Positions 1-7,640 of a stretch of DNA of 64,000 nucleotides are shown in pieces. Below the pieces are notes generated by a model that saw nothing but the letters and a program-made list of their open reading frames with translations, made no database searches and was not told the origin of the DNA. The translations under genes and the position numbers were made by a program. The stretch is from Hymenobacter armeniacus (GTDB lineage Bacteria > Bacteroidota > Bacteroidia > Cytophagales > Hymenobacteraceae), in the NCBI RefSeq assembly GCF_014699055.1, contig NZ_JACXAC010000001.1, positions 806,001-870,000 on the forward strand, in the 5' to 3' direction. The number at the start of each line of letters is the position of its first letter. Positions within the stretch are counted from its first letter, which is position 1.

Positions 1-402
1 GCTCACGTTCAGCGCGTAGTTTTCGCGGATGTCATAGAGGAATTTGCGGCCCGTGCCCAGCGCCTGCCAGAGCAGCGTGAGCGGCAGCAGCTCCGGCGCG
101 TGCACGATGACCAGGTCCGGCTTCAGCACCCGCAGCAGACGCCAGTAATGGCCCTGTGCCCGCAGCCGGGCCATACTGAGGCGTGAGCCCCAGAAGATGC
201 CGTGCGCCGCTAGGCGAGGAAAGTAGTTTTGTACCCAGTCATGCTCCAGGCCATCGAAGCTGCTGCGTCCGGCCACGAAAACCTGGGAAGTGGGCCGCTC
301 CAACAGCGTGTGCGCAAATTTGCCCAGCATGCGCGTGTCGTCTACCGGTTTCAGCACGGAGGCCAGCAACACCACGAAAGAAGACGGAAAAGAAGCGGAC
401 AC
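1..402 (-). CDS. Glycosyltransferase, N-terminal part (runs off the window)
   Basis: The first 134 residues of a protein read leftward off the window edge. The reading frame gives a hydrophobic strand (SSFVVLLASVLKP), then VDDTRMLGKFAHTL, a VFVAGRSSF strand, LRVLKPDLVIVHAPELLP and KFLYDIRENYALNV. This is the pattern of the N-terminal Rossmann half of GT-B glycosyltransferases (GT4-like), where the H-x-P-E-L strand and the D-x-R-E-N segment line the acceptor side. I chose a GTG at 402 because the frame is open to a stop at 475-477 but has no ATG near the conserved part. The donor-binding C-terminal half is outside the window, so substrate and pathway (lipopolysaccharide, exopolysaccharide or protein glycosylation) cannot be judged. 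Confidence 0.6.
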   Translation of the reverse strand, partial: MSASFPSSFVVLLASVLKPVDDTRMLGKFAHTLLERPTSQVFVAGRSSFDGLEHDWVQNYFPRLAAHGIFWGSRLSMARLRAQGHYWRLLRVLKPDLVIVHAPELLPLTLLWQALGTGRKFLYDIRENYALNVS

Positions 403-576
403 GGCCCAAAGATGCTGGTTTTGCCAGGAGCATACAAACGGCCATGCGTAGCGCTGAAACCAAGGAGCCGTGTTTTAAGGGCCGGTCAATTTGGTAGAAG
501 CGGCCCGGGTCGTTGATAGCATCCAATGCGCGATTGGCAGCTGGATGACATTTACTGGCTTGGCTCAACAAAATCC

Positions 577-1485
577 CTATTTGAGCACCACCGAGCGCTG
601 GTCGCTCACGAGTATTGTGAACACGCCCAGGCCGCCCTGCACGGTGCTGCGAATGCGGGCCGGCTGCGCAAACGGGTTGCCGTTGGCCGAGATGGCGCCG
701 CGCACGCTCTGCTGGAAGTTGTAGTAGTCGGGCTCCATGTGGAAGAGCGTGGCCGTCATGGTGTCGCCGGGCGTGAAGCGGTAGGTGGTGGGAAAGGTGT
801 ACGACTGGCCGTCGAACACCTGGTCGCTCACCAGGTAGTCGCCTTCCGAGTCGTTGAGGTCGCGCTGGTTGGTGAGCAGCAGGCGGTAGTAGTCGGCGGT
901 GCCGGCCGGGTCAGTGAAGCGGGTGACGAAGTTGAAGCGCTGTTCAGGGCCGTTCACGCCGTTGGAGGCGTAGCGCACCGTGTCGATGGGCACGAACGTG
1001 GGCACGCCGGTGCTGCCCGTCACATGGTGGCCGCGCGTGTCGCGCACATCCAGCCCAAAACGCTGCCCCGGCTGCATGGCCAGCGGCGCCGTGCCAATGT
1101 GCGTGAACACTTTGCGCGTCAGCGGGTCGATGCCCGGCGCGAACTGCAGTGGCACCGACTGCCCGCCCGGCAGCGTGAGCCGCACCGTCACATCAACCGG
1201 CACCTGGATGGTGATGCCGTTGATGCCCAGCCCCAGCGTGGGCACGGCCGCCGTGGGCAGCGTGATGACGGGCTGCCCGGTGCCGTCGGCCTTCGAGGGC
1301 AGGTAGGTGCCCGACTCCACCACCGTGAGGCGCGGCACCTCGCCGGCGCGTAGGTAGCACTCCACCACCAGCTCGGGCGTGTAGGCGGGCAGCACCACGT
1401 CCACCTCGTTTTCGAGGTTGCAGCCCGCGGCCGTCAGCAGCAGGCCCCCGAGGCTCATTTGGATAAATAAACGCTTGCTAAACAT
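577..1485 (-). CDS. DUF4249 domain-containing lipoprotein
   Basis: A 302-residue exported lipoprotein. The N-terminus is a short basic stretch, a hydrophobic core (LGGLLLTAAGC) and a lipobox cysteine, followed by LENEVDVVLPAYTPELVVECYL, the typical opening of DUF4249 proteins. The rest is predicted beta-rich with repeated LRLTLPGG and FNFVTRFTDPAGTADYYRL segments. It follows the TonB-dependent receptor by only a few bases on the same strand, so the two should be co-transcribed. DUF4249 proteins are habitually encoded next to such receptors in Bacteroidota and may be an outer-membrane partner; their molecular role is not established. The frame also offers a GTG at 1491, but the ATG at 1485 gives a cleaner signal peptide. 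Confidence 0.85.
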   Translation of the reverse strand: MFSKRLFIQMSLGGLLLTAAGCNLENEVDVVLPAYTPELVVECYLRAGEVPRLTVVESGTYLPSKADGTGQPVITLPTAAVPTLGLGINGITIQVPVDVTVRLTLPGGQSVPLQFAPGIDPLTRKVFTHIGTAPLAMQPGQRFGLDVRDTRGHHVTGSTGVPTFVPIDTVRYASNGVNGPEQRFNFVTRFTDPAGTADYYRLLLTNQRDLNDSEGDYLVSDQVFDGQSYTFPTTYRFTPGDTMTATLFHMEPDYYNFQQSVRGAISANGNPFAQPARIRSTVQGGLGVFTILVSDQRSVVLK

Positions 1486-1494
1486 CGCCACGGC

Positions 1495-3867
1495 TTAAAA
1501 TTTAAAATTGTAGGTGACCGACGGGATGATGGGAAACAGCGACACCTGCTGCGCCGTGAAGCCGTCGATGAGGTCGGTGTTGGGGTTGCGCGAGATTTCG
1601 AAGTACACGAAATAGGCGTTGCGCCGGTCATAGGCGTTGTAGATGCTGAAGGTGAGGTCGCGCTCGGTGCCAAAGCGCACGGGGCGCAGCTTCCACACCA
1701 CGCCCAGGTCGAGGCGGTGGTAGGGGATGAGGCGGTAGGTGTTGCGGTCGGGGTACACGGGCACCGCCAGGATGTCGCCGCCCGGCACGTTTTGCAGCGG
1801 GAAGCGGCCGGCCGGCAGCGTGGTGGGCGCGCTGCTCGTGTACACGAAGCTGGCCGTGAGGCTCAGCCGCGTGTTGAACTGGTGCAGCACCACCACGTTC
1901 AGGTTGTGGCGGCGGTCGTAGCTGGGGTAGTAGTCTCGCCCGTCGTTAATGCCCGGCGTGCCCCGCTGCGGCCCGAACCGGCGCCAGCTCCAGGCCAGCG
2001 TGTAGCCTATCCAGCCGGTGGTTTTGCCCTTTTGCTTTTCCAGGTACAGCTCGTTGCCGTAGCTCCAGCCCTTGCCAAACAGGAACTCCTGGTCGAGGTT
2101 GGGGTTGGCAAAAATCTGGGCGCCGTCGCGAAAATCGACCTGGTTCTGCGCCCACTTGTAATACACCTCATCCGTGAGCAAAAACTTGCCGCCGAACAGC
2201 AGCCAGCTGAAACCTGTGCTCACCTGCTGCGAGCGTTGGGGCTTCACGCTCAGCCGCGAGGGGTACCAGATGTCCGTCGGCAGCGAGGCGCCCGTGTTGC
2301 TGGCCAGGTGGGCGTACTGGTACATCAGGGCATAGTTGGCTTTCAGCGAGAGCTTGTTGCTGAGGGCGTAGCGCGCGGCCAGGCGCGGCTCCAGCCCGCC
2401 GTATACCTGCCCCGCGTCGTTGCCGAAGCCGCTCAGCCGCAGCCCCAGCTCGGCCTGCAGCTTGTCGCTCACCTTCCAGTTGTCGCTGGCGTAGAGGCCG
2501 CCCTCCAGCGCGGTGTAGCTGATGTTGTTGTCCACGTTCAGCGAGTTGTCGGCCGTTTCGACCTGCAGCCGGCCCACCCCGAAGGTGTGGTGCGTAAAGC
2601 TGGCCCCAAAGCGCACATTGTGGGCCGGGTTCAGGTCGTAGTCGAAATCGACACGGGCGTTGTAATCCCGAATGGTCGAAGTCAGCCCGAACGAGGCTAC
2701 GTCGACCTGGCTGCCCAGCGAGTAGCGGTAGCTGGTCAGGCCCACTTGCGTGTTGGCCGTGAGGCGGGGCGAAAACGTGTGCTGCCAGCGCAGCGTGCCC
2801 AACGTGTTGCCCCACGCAAAGTCGGCCTGCAGGTTGCCGAATGAGTTGAAACCGAACACGTCGCGCCCCAGGTAGCCGGTGGCAAACACCTGGTCTTTCT
2901 CGCCCAGCGTGTAATTGGCCTTGGCGTTGAAATCCTGGAAGTAATAATCCGGAATGGGCCGGTAGCCTTCCGTGCCTGCGTTGGCCCGGTTGATGGCACG
3001 CGTGAACACGTCGAAGTAGGTGCGCCGCGCGCTCACGATGAACGAGCCCTTAGCGGCTTGGCCGTCGGCGCGCTTGCCCAGCGGCCCTTCCAGGCTCAGG
3101 CGCGAGGCAATGAGCCCGATGCCGCCCGTCACGGTGAATTTCTCGCGGCTGCCCTCGCGCAGCTTCACGTCAATCACCGACGAGAGCCGCCCGCCAAACT
3201 GTGCTGGGAAGCCCGACTTGTACAAGTCCACGCTCTGCACCGCGTCGGAGTTGAACACCGAGAACAGCCCGAACAAGTGGTTGGGATTATAGATAAGCGC
3301 GTTGTCGAGCAGCACTAGGTTCTGGTCCGAGGAGCCGCCGCGCACGAACAAGCCGCTGCTGCCCTCGCCGCCGCTTTGCACGCCGGGCTTAAGCTGCAGG
3401 GTTTTGAGAATGTCGACCTCGCCAAACAGCGCCGGCAGCAGCTTGGCCTCGCGGATGCTGAGGCGCTCCACGCCCATTTGCGTGGTCACGAGCTTTTCCT
3501 CCAAGGTTTGCTGGCCTTGCACCACAACTTCGGTCAGCTCGTTGGCATTGGGCGCCAGCGTGAGGTCGCGCTGCTGGCTACGGCTTAGGTTCACGCGGAA
3601 GGTCTGGGGCAGGTAGCCCACGAAGGACACCGTTACGTTTTGCGGCCCCGCGGGCACGTCGAGGCGGTAGCGGCCGTTTTCGTCGGTGGCCGTGCCCAGG
3701 CCCAGGGATGGCACCGCCACGGTAGCGCCCGGCAGGGCCGTGCCATCGGTGCCGCGCACCTGCCCGCTGAGCACGTGCCGCGCCTGCGCCCAGCCCAGCT
3801 GCGGCGCCAGCAGCCCAATAGCTAATACAGTGGCAGCCCGGTAGCTGGTGCGTGTCATGGTTGGCAT
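1495..3867 (-). CDS. TonB-dependent receptor with carboxypeptidase-like regulatory domain
   Basis: A 790-residue outer-membrane receptor. Residues 1-28 are a signal peptide ending near GWAQA. Residues about 30-112 form a carboxypeptidase-D regulatory-like beta-sandwich (VLSGQVRGTDGTALPGATV, then VSFVGYLPQTFRV). The plug follows at about 125-235 (LLPALFGEVDILKTLQLKPG, then GLFVRGGSSDQNLVLLDN). The remainder is a 22-strand-type barrel rich in aromatic ends, finishing with VTYNFKF and the usual terminal Phe. The receptor is TonB-driven, but nothing here identifies the ligand: it lacks the usual SusD neighbour and is paired with a DUF4249 gene, as is common for this receptor class. Start ATG at 3867; an alternative ATG lies at 3858. 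Confidence 0.92.
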   Translation of the reverse strand: MPTMTRTSYRAATVLAIGLLAPQLGWAQARHVLSGQVRGTDGTALPGATVAVPSLGLGTATDENGRYRLDVPAGPQNVTVSFVGYLPQTFRVNLSRSQQRDLTLAPNANELTEVVVQGQQTLEEKLVTTQMGVERLSIREAKLLPALFGEVDILKTLQLKPGVQSGGEGSSGLFVRGGSSDQNLVLLDNALIYNPNHLFGLFSVFNSDAVQSVDLYKSGFPAQFGGRLSSVIDVKLREGSREKFTVTGGIGLIASRLSLEGPLGKRADGQAAKGSFIVSARRTYFDVFTRAINRANAGTEGYRPIPDYYFQDFNAKANYTLGEKDQVFATGYLGRDVFGFNSFGNLQADFAWGNTLGTLRWQHTFSPRLTANTQVGLTSYRYSLGSQVDVASFGLTSTIRDYNARVDFDYDLNPAHNVRFGASFTHHTFGVGRLQVETADNSLNVDNNISYTALEGGLYASDNWKVSDKLQAELGLRLSGFGNDAGQVYGGLEPRLAARYALSNKLSLKANYALMYQYAHLASNTGASLPTDIWYPSRLSVKPQRSQQVSTGFSWLLFGGKFLLTDEVYYKWAQNQVDFRDGAQIFANPNLDQEFLFGKGWSYGNELYLEKQKGKTTGWIGYTLAWSWRRFGPQRGTPGINDGRDYYPSYDRRHNLNVVVLHQFNTRLSLTASFVYTSSAPTTLPAGRFPLQNVPGGDILAVPVYPDRNTYRLIPYHRLDLGVVWKLRPVRFGTERDLTFSIYNAYDRRNAYFVYFEISRNPNTDLIDGFTAQQVSLFPIIPSVTYNFKF

Positions 3868-4043
3868 CTGCTTATTCTACTGCTAATTATTTGTCCCGAC
3901 TAGCGGCTAGTTCTCGTGTGCTGCCCCGCCGCCTATGCTTACCCCGCCCTGTTTCTTCATGCATTCTTCATGTTGCTAAACGCGTAACCAGCCCGAATGT
4001 TGAGCGACGTTTTGTGGTAGGAGCGGAGCCCGCCCCCCGCCCC

Positions 4044-4077
4044 TCATTGAACGATTAGGCCGTCAACCGCTCAATGA
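4044..4077. repeat. Imperfect inverted repeat upstream of dapD
   Basis: Arms TCATTGAACG and CGCTCAATGA pair with one mismatch around a 14-base centre. It lies in the divergent intergenic region and could be an operator or an RNA hairpin; there is no T-tract, so a simple terminator is less likely. Confidence 0.4.
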
Positions 4078-4168
4078 CCGGGCGGGGACAAGCCGCGTCC
4101 CTATATCGTTCTATCTTGCCCGCCGCGCCCGATGCCGGTACTGGCACCGCCGATAGCCCCCGCAATGC

Positions 4169-4176
4169 TAATTTTG
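4169..4176 (+). promoter_or_regulatory. Putative -7 element (TAnnTTTG) for dapD
   Basis: TAATTTTG matches the Bacteroidota primary sigma factor -7 consensus TAnnTTTG. It lies 48 bases before the dapD ATG, giving an expected leader of about 40 bases. No convincing -33 TTG was seen at the usual spacing. Confidence 0.4.
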
Positions 4177-4224
4177 CAGCCTCTAAAACGGCACGCACAT
4201 CATCCGGCCAATCCATCCCTTGTA

Positions 4225-5049
4225 ATGTCCGACCTCCAAACCCAAATTGAAGCCGCCTGGGCCGACCGCGCCCTGCTTCAAACCCCCGAAACCAAAGCCG
4301 CCATCGAGCACGTCATCGAAGAGCTCGACAAAGGCCGCCTGCGCGTGGCCGAGCCGCCGCAGGACCGCACCAACGAGTGGCAAGTGAACGACTGGGTGAA
4401 GAAGGCCGTGATTCTGTATTTCCCCATCCGCCAGATGAGCACCCAGGAAGTGGGCCCCTTCGAGTACCACGACAAGATGCTGCTCAAAACCGACTACGCC
4501 GGCCAGCAGGTGCGCGTGGTGCCGCCCGCCGTGGCCCGCTACGGCGCCTACCTGGCCCCCGGCGTCATCCTCATGCCCAGCTACACCAACATCGGCGCCT
4601 ACGTGGGCGAAGGCACCATGGTCGACACTTGGGCCACCGTAGGCAGCTGCGCCCAGATTGGCAAAGGCGTGCACCTGAGCGGCGGCGTGGGCATCGGCGG
4701 CGTGCTGGAGCCTGTGCAGGCGGCCCCCGTCATCATCGAAGACGGCGCCTTCATCGGCTCGCGCAGCATCCTGGTCGAAGGCTGCCGCATCGGTGCAGAG
4801 GCCGTGATTGGCGCGGGCGTCACCATCACCGGCAGCACCAAAATCATCGACGTGACGGGCGCTGAGCCCAAGGAGTACAAAGGCTACGTGCCGCCGCGCT
4901 CGGTGGTCATTCCCGGCTCCATTACCAAAAAATTCCCGGCCGGCGAATATCAGGTGCCTTGCGCTTTGATTATTGGCCAGCGCAAGCCGAGTACGGATTT
5001 AAAAACGAGCCTGAACGACGCGCTGCGTGATTTTGGCGTGAGTGTATAA
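4225..5049 (+). CDS. dapD: 2,3,4,5-tetrahydropyridine-2,6-dicarboxylate N-succinyltransferase
   Basis: DapD transfers succinate from succinyl-CoA to tetrahydrodipicolinate in the succinylase branch of lysine and diaminopimelate synthesis, so it feeds peptidoglycan. The 274-residue length equals that of the E. coli enzyme. An N-terminal helical domain (MSDLQTQIEAAW) leads to a left-handed beta-helix built of hexapeptide turns, with GVILMPSYTNIGAYVGEGTM, GGVGIGGVLEPVQAAPVIIEDGAFIGSRSILVEG and PRSVVIPGSITKKFP as typical signatures. The start was set at the ATG of MSDLQTQ; the extra upstream open frame has no homology-like content and lies before the promoter-like element. A small unrelated gene follows 10 bases later. 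Confidence 0.96.
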   Translation: MSDLQTQIEAAWADRALLQTPETKAAIEHVIEELDKGRLRVAEPPQDRTNEWQVNDWVKKAVILYFPIRQMSTQEVGPFEYHDKMLLKTDYAGQQVRVVPPAVARYGAYLAPGVILMPSYTNIGAYVGEGTMVDTWATVGSCAQIGKGVHLSGGVGIGGVLEPVQAAPVIIEDGAFIGSRSILVEGCRIGAEAVIGAGVTITGSTKIIDVTGAEPKEYKGYVPPRSVVIPGSITKKFPAGEYQVPCALIIGQRKPSTDLKTSLNDALRDFGVSV

Positions 5050-5059
5050 TTAAGCACAA

Positions 5060-5503
5060 ATGACATTCAGAATAGATTACGGGCAACTGCTTCGGAATTG
5101 GGTGCTGTTGAATTTGTTTGCCGTGGCTATTGCTGTTGGGGGCATATTCTACAAGGAACCCCATCACCACTTCGCCTATTCTGACTTTTACAGCGCGGCA
5201 GGCTACTCCAATTTTGCTTTTCTGGTGCTTCTGGTGTTCGAAGCCCCGCTGCTGTTCATCCTGATTGATGAGGCGGCAGGCGAGGTGAAATACCAACGGC
5301 TATTTCGCAACATCTCGGCAGTAACCCTTAATTATGGTCATGTGACTGCTGAATTTACTACCCGATACATAAGCCGTAATAATTCAGCAAAGGTTTGGGC
5401 ATTGTACTACAATGGTGATGAGCAATTCTATGTGCACATACACAATGGCTGGACCGAAAGGAAACTAACCGCTATTCATAATTTGGTTAAGCATGTGGTT
5501 TGA
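5060..5503 (+). CDS. Small membrane protein of unknown function
   Basis: I do not recognise this 147-residue protein. It has two likely membrane segments: residues about 12-30 (WVLLNLFAVAIAVGGIFY) and 48-68 (NFAFLVLLVFEAPLLFILI). A soluble beta-rich tail follows (VTAEFTTRYI, KVWALYYNGDEQFYVHIHNG). Base composition is clearly more AT-rich than dapD 10 bases upstream, and codon use is less biased, which suggests a recently acquired or weakly expressed gene. It ends just before a strong bidirectional terminator, so it is probably transcribed with dapD. No pathway can be assigned. Confidence 0.7.
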   Translation: MTFRIDYGQLLRNWVLLNLFAVAIAVGGIFYKEPHHHFAYSDFYSAAGYSNFAFLVLLVFEAPLLFILIDEAAGEVKYQRLFRNISAVTLNYGHVTAEFTTRYISRNNSAKVWALYYNGDEQFYVHIHNGWTERKLTAIHNLVKHVV

Positions 5504-5508
5504 CTAAT

Positions 5509-5538
5509 AAAAAAGCCCGCTCATAGGCGGGCTTTTTT
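5509..5538. terminator. Bidirectional intrinsic terminator
   Basis: A perfect hairpin with AAAAAAGCCCGC and GCGGGCTTTTTT arms and a six-base loop. It lies between the plus-strand gene ending at 5503 and msrA ending at 5561 on the minus strand, so it can serve both. Confidence 0.85.
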
Positions 5539-5560
5539 ATTGTTGGCACAGCGCAATTAA

Positions 5561-6097
5561 TTATACACCTGCCTTCAGTTTCTCCCCAAACAGCGCCTTC
5601 ACTTTTTCCACCTTGGGGCGGGCCACAAACTGGCAGTAAGGCTCGTGGCCGTGCAGGTTGAAATAGTTCTGGTGGTAGTCCTCGGCCGGGTAAAAGGCCG
5701 GGGCAGGCAGAATCTCCGTCACCACGGGGTTGGGGAAGGCTTGGTTGTCGTTGAGTTTCTTCTTGTACTCCTCAGCGAGCTGTTTCTGCTCCTCGTTGTG
5801 GTAGTAGATGCCCGAGCGGTACTGCGTGCCCACGTCGTTGCCCTGGCGGTTGAGGGTGGTCGGGTCGTGGGTTTTCCAGAAGATTTCAAGCAGCTCCTTG
5901 TAGCTGATAACGCTGGGGTCGAAGGTGATATCGATGACCTCATTGTGGCCCGTGAGGCCGCTGCACACTTCTTTATACGTCGGGTTGGCAATGCGGCCGC
6001 CGGTGTAGCCCGATACCACTTTCTCGACCCCTTTCAGGTTTTGAAAAACGGCCTCGACGCACCAGAAGCAGCCGGCGCCAAATGTTGCATGTTGCAT
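5561..6097 (-). CDS. msrA: Peptide-methionine (S)-S-oxide reductase
   Basis: MsrA reduces the S-epimer of methionine sulfoxide in oxidised proteins, using thioredoxin. The 178-residue protein opens with FGAGCFWCVEAVF, whose first cysteine (Cys10) is the catalytic nucleophile, and contains VVSGYTGG, the GHNEVIDITFDP strand, FWKTHDPTTLNRQGNDVGTQYRS and YHQNYF, all diagnostic of the family. No MsrB domain is fused. There is no signal peptide, so it acts in the cytoplasm. It is a single-gene unit bounded by a terminator downstream and a long palindrome upstream. Confidence 0.96.
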   Translation of the reverse strand: MQHATFGAGCFWCVEAVFQNLKGVEKVVSGYTGGRIANPTYKEVCSGLTGHNEVIDITFDPSVISYKELLEIFWKTHDPTTLNRQGNDVGTQYRSGIYYHNEEQKQLAEEYKKKLNDNQAFPNPVVTEILPAPAFYPAEDYHQNYFNLHGHEPYCQFVARPKVEKVKALFGEKLKAGV

Positions 6098-6190
6098 GGG
6101 GAGGAATTTATGTCGTTGGTGTTGGTAACAACGCGGTAGACGCGGCCCAGGTTATTTCCTTACAGGTTTTTGAGCGGAAAAGCACAAGTT

Positions 6191-6295
6191 TAAAAGCCCG
6201 TCATGCTGAGCTGGTCGAAGCATCTCTACCGAGGAAGTAAATGAATACTCTTCGCGGTAGAGATGCTTCGACCAGCGCAGCATGACGGGCTTTTA
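6191..6295. repeat. 41-bp inverted repeat (REP-like palindrome)
   Basis: Arms 6191-6231 and 6255-6295 pair over 41 bases with one mismatch around a 23-base centre. The core CATGCTG/GGTCGAAGCATCTCTACCG looks like a dispersed palindromic element rather than a gene. It sits between two minus-strand genes, so a folded transcript would end or stabilise the upstream gene's message. Confidence 0.8.
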
Positions 6296-6308
6296 CCAAA
6301 CCAGTTGC

Positions 6309-7196
6309 CTACTTCCGGAACCGCTCGGCCACCACCAGTTCTTTGGAGCCTGCCGTGTATTGGTAGAAGCCCTCGCCCGACTTCACGCCCAGGCGGCCGG
6401 CCATCACCATGTTTACCAGCAAGGGGCAGGGGGCGTATTTCGGATTGCCCAGGCCCTCGTGCAGCACCCGCAGAATGGCCAGGCACACGTCCAGGCCAAT
6501 AAAATCGGCCAGCTGCAGGGGGCCCATGGGGTGCGCCATGCCCAACTTCATCACCGTGTCAATTTCTTCCACGCCGGCCACGCCCTCAAACAGCGTGATG
6601 ATGGCCTCGTTTATCATCGGCATCAGAATGCGGTTGGCCACGAAGCCGGGGTAGTCGTTTACCTCGGTGGGCGTTTTGCCCAGCTGGCGCGCCAGGTCCA
6701 TCACGCGCGCCGTCACGTCGTCGGAGGTGGCGTAGCCGCGAATCACCTCCACCAGCTTCATCACCGGCACGGGGTTCATGAAGTGCATGCCAATCACCTG
6801 CTGCGGGCGCTTGGTCACGGCGGCAATTTTAGTGATGGAAATCGACGACGTGTTCGAGGCCAGGATGGCTTCGGCGGGCGCGTGCTGGTCGAGGTCGCGG
6901 AAGATTTGCAGCTTGAGGTCGACGTTTTCGGTGGCAGCTTCCACCACGAGCTCGGCGGTGGCCACGCCCTCGGCCAGCGAGGTGTAGGTGCGCAGGCGGC
7001 CCAGGGTAGCGGTTTTGTCGTCTTCGCTCAGGGTGGCCTTGGCCACCTGGCGGTCGAGGTTTTTGGTGATGGTGCCCAGGGCCCGGTCGAGGGCCGGCTG
7101 GCTGATGTCGATGAGCGAAACAGCAAAGCCGTGCTGCGCAAAAACGTGGGCAATGCCATTGCCCATGGTGCCGGAGCCAATAACGGCGACGTTCAT
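6309..7196 (-). CDS. 3-hydroxyacyl-CoA (3-hydroxybutyryl-CoA) dehydrogenase
   Basis: An NAD(P)-dependent dehydrogenase of the 3-hydroxyacyl-CoA family, 295 residues, the usual size for the single-function (Hbd/PaaH) type. The N-terminus MNVAVIGSGTMGNGIAHVFA holds the G-x-G-x-x-G dinucleotide motif. ASNTSSISITKIAA and GMHFMNPVPVMKLVEVI carry the substrate-binding Ser and catalytic His, and NDYPGFVANRILMPMINEA begins the helical C-terminal dimer domain. It interconverts acetoacetyl-CoA and 3-hydroxybutyryl-CoA, or acts in beta-oxidation; chain-length preference cannot be read. The start is the ATG at 7196; the frame extends upstream past a promoter-like element and has no conserved content there. 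Confidence 0.93.
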   Translation of the reverse strand: MNVAVIGSGTMGNGIAHVFAQHGFAVSLIDISQPALDRALGTITKNLDRQVAKATLSEDDKTATLGRLRTYTSLAEGVATAELVVEAATENVDLKLQIFRDLDQHAPAEAILASNTSSISITKIAAVTKRPQQVIGMHFMNPVPVMKLVEVIRGYATSDDVTARVMDLARQLGKTPTEVNDYPGFVANRILMPMINEAIITLFEGVAGVEEIDTVMKLGMAHPMGPLQLADFIGLDVCLAILRVLHEGLGNPKYAPCPLLVNMVMAGRLGVKSGEGFYQYTAGSKELVVAERFRK

Positions 7197-7253
7197 AAGA
7201 AGCGGAAAAAGAGTGGGTGGGAGTGCTAAAACCGGGCAAATGCCCGATGGTTG

Positions 7254-7261
7254 CAAAGCTA
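7254..7261 (-). promoter_or_regulatory. Putative -7 element (TAnnTTTG) for the dehydrogenase gene
   Basis: On the minus strand this reads TAGCTTTG, an exact match to TAnnTTTG, 57 bases before the chosen ATG. Its position inside the upstream extension of the open frame supports the shorter start. Confidence 0.4.
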
Positions 7262-7391
7262 CGCTGCCGTTAGCAACTGCCATTTTTGTTTGCATCCAGC
7301 TAAATATTTTTTCAATTATTATATCTTTTTCAAAACACCCCCGTACAAGGCCACATAGTTGTTTCTTTCACCTCCTTCACACACTCTAGCC

Positions 7392-7550
7392 ATGGGCAAC
7401 CTCCTGTATATCATCGCCGTCATTCTCATCATCATCTGGGCTATTAGCTACTTTGGTGGCTACTACACCGGCGGCATCATCCACACGTTGCTGGTCATTG
7501 CGATTATCGCCGTACTGCTGCGTGTCATCAGCGGACGAAGCGCAGTCTAA
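7392..7550 (+). CDS. Lmo0937-type small membrane protein
   Basis: A 52-residue, almost wholly hydrophobic protein with two membrane segments: LLYIIAVILIIIWAISYFGG and HTLLVIAIIAVLLRVI, joined by a short YYTGGII turn and ending in a basic SGRSAV tail. This is the pattern of the lmo0937 family, tiny inner-membrane proteins of unknown role that are common in Bacteroidota and often stress-induced. The ATG at 7392 was preferred over the longer frame at 7359, because the extension is not hydrophobic or conserved. A strong terminator follows 25 bases later. Confidence 0.75.
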   Translation: MGNLLYIIAVILIIIWAISYFGGYYTGGIIHTLLVIAIIAVLLRVISGRSAV

Positions 7551-7574
7551 CGCGCCCCGTTGGGTCAAACTTAA

Positions 7575-7620
7575 AAACACAAAAAGGCCGTGCTGGCAAC
7601 AGCACGGCCTTTTTGTGTTT
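7575..7620. terminator. Bidirectional intrinsic terminator
   Basis: A perfect hairpin with about 21 paired bases (core AGGCCGTGCTG/CAGCACGGCCT) flanked by A- and T-runs. It lies between convergent genes ending at 7550 (plus) and 7641 (minus). Confidence 0.85.
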
Positions 7621-7640
7621 GATGCTTTACGAAATGGCAG

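Larger units (their letters stand above)
3868..4224. other. Intergenic region between divergent receptor and dapD genes
   Basis: About 357 bases without a convincing gene. The left part should carry the promoter of the minus-strand receptor operon. The middle has an imperfect palindrome (4044-4053 pairing with 4068-4077, one mismatch). The right end has a TAATTTTG element that fits a dapD promoter. The open frame that continues dapD upstream to 4132 has no conserved residues and is treated as non-coding. Confidence 0.6.
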
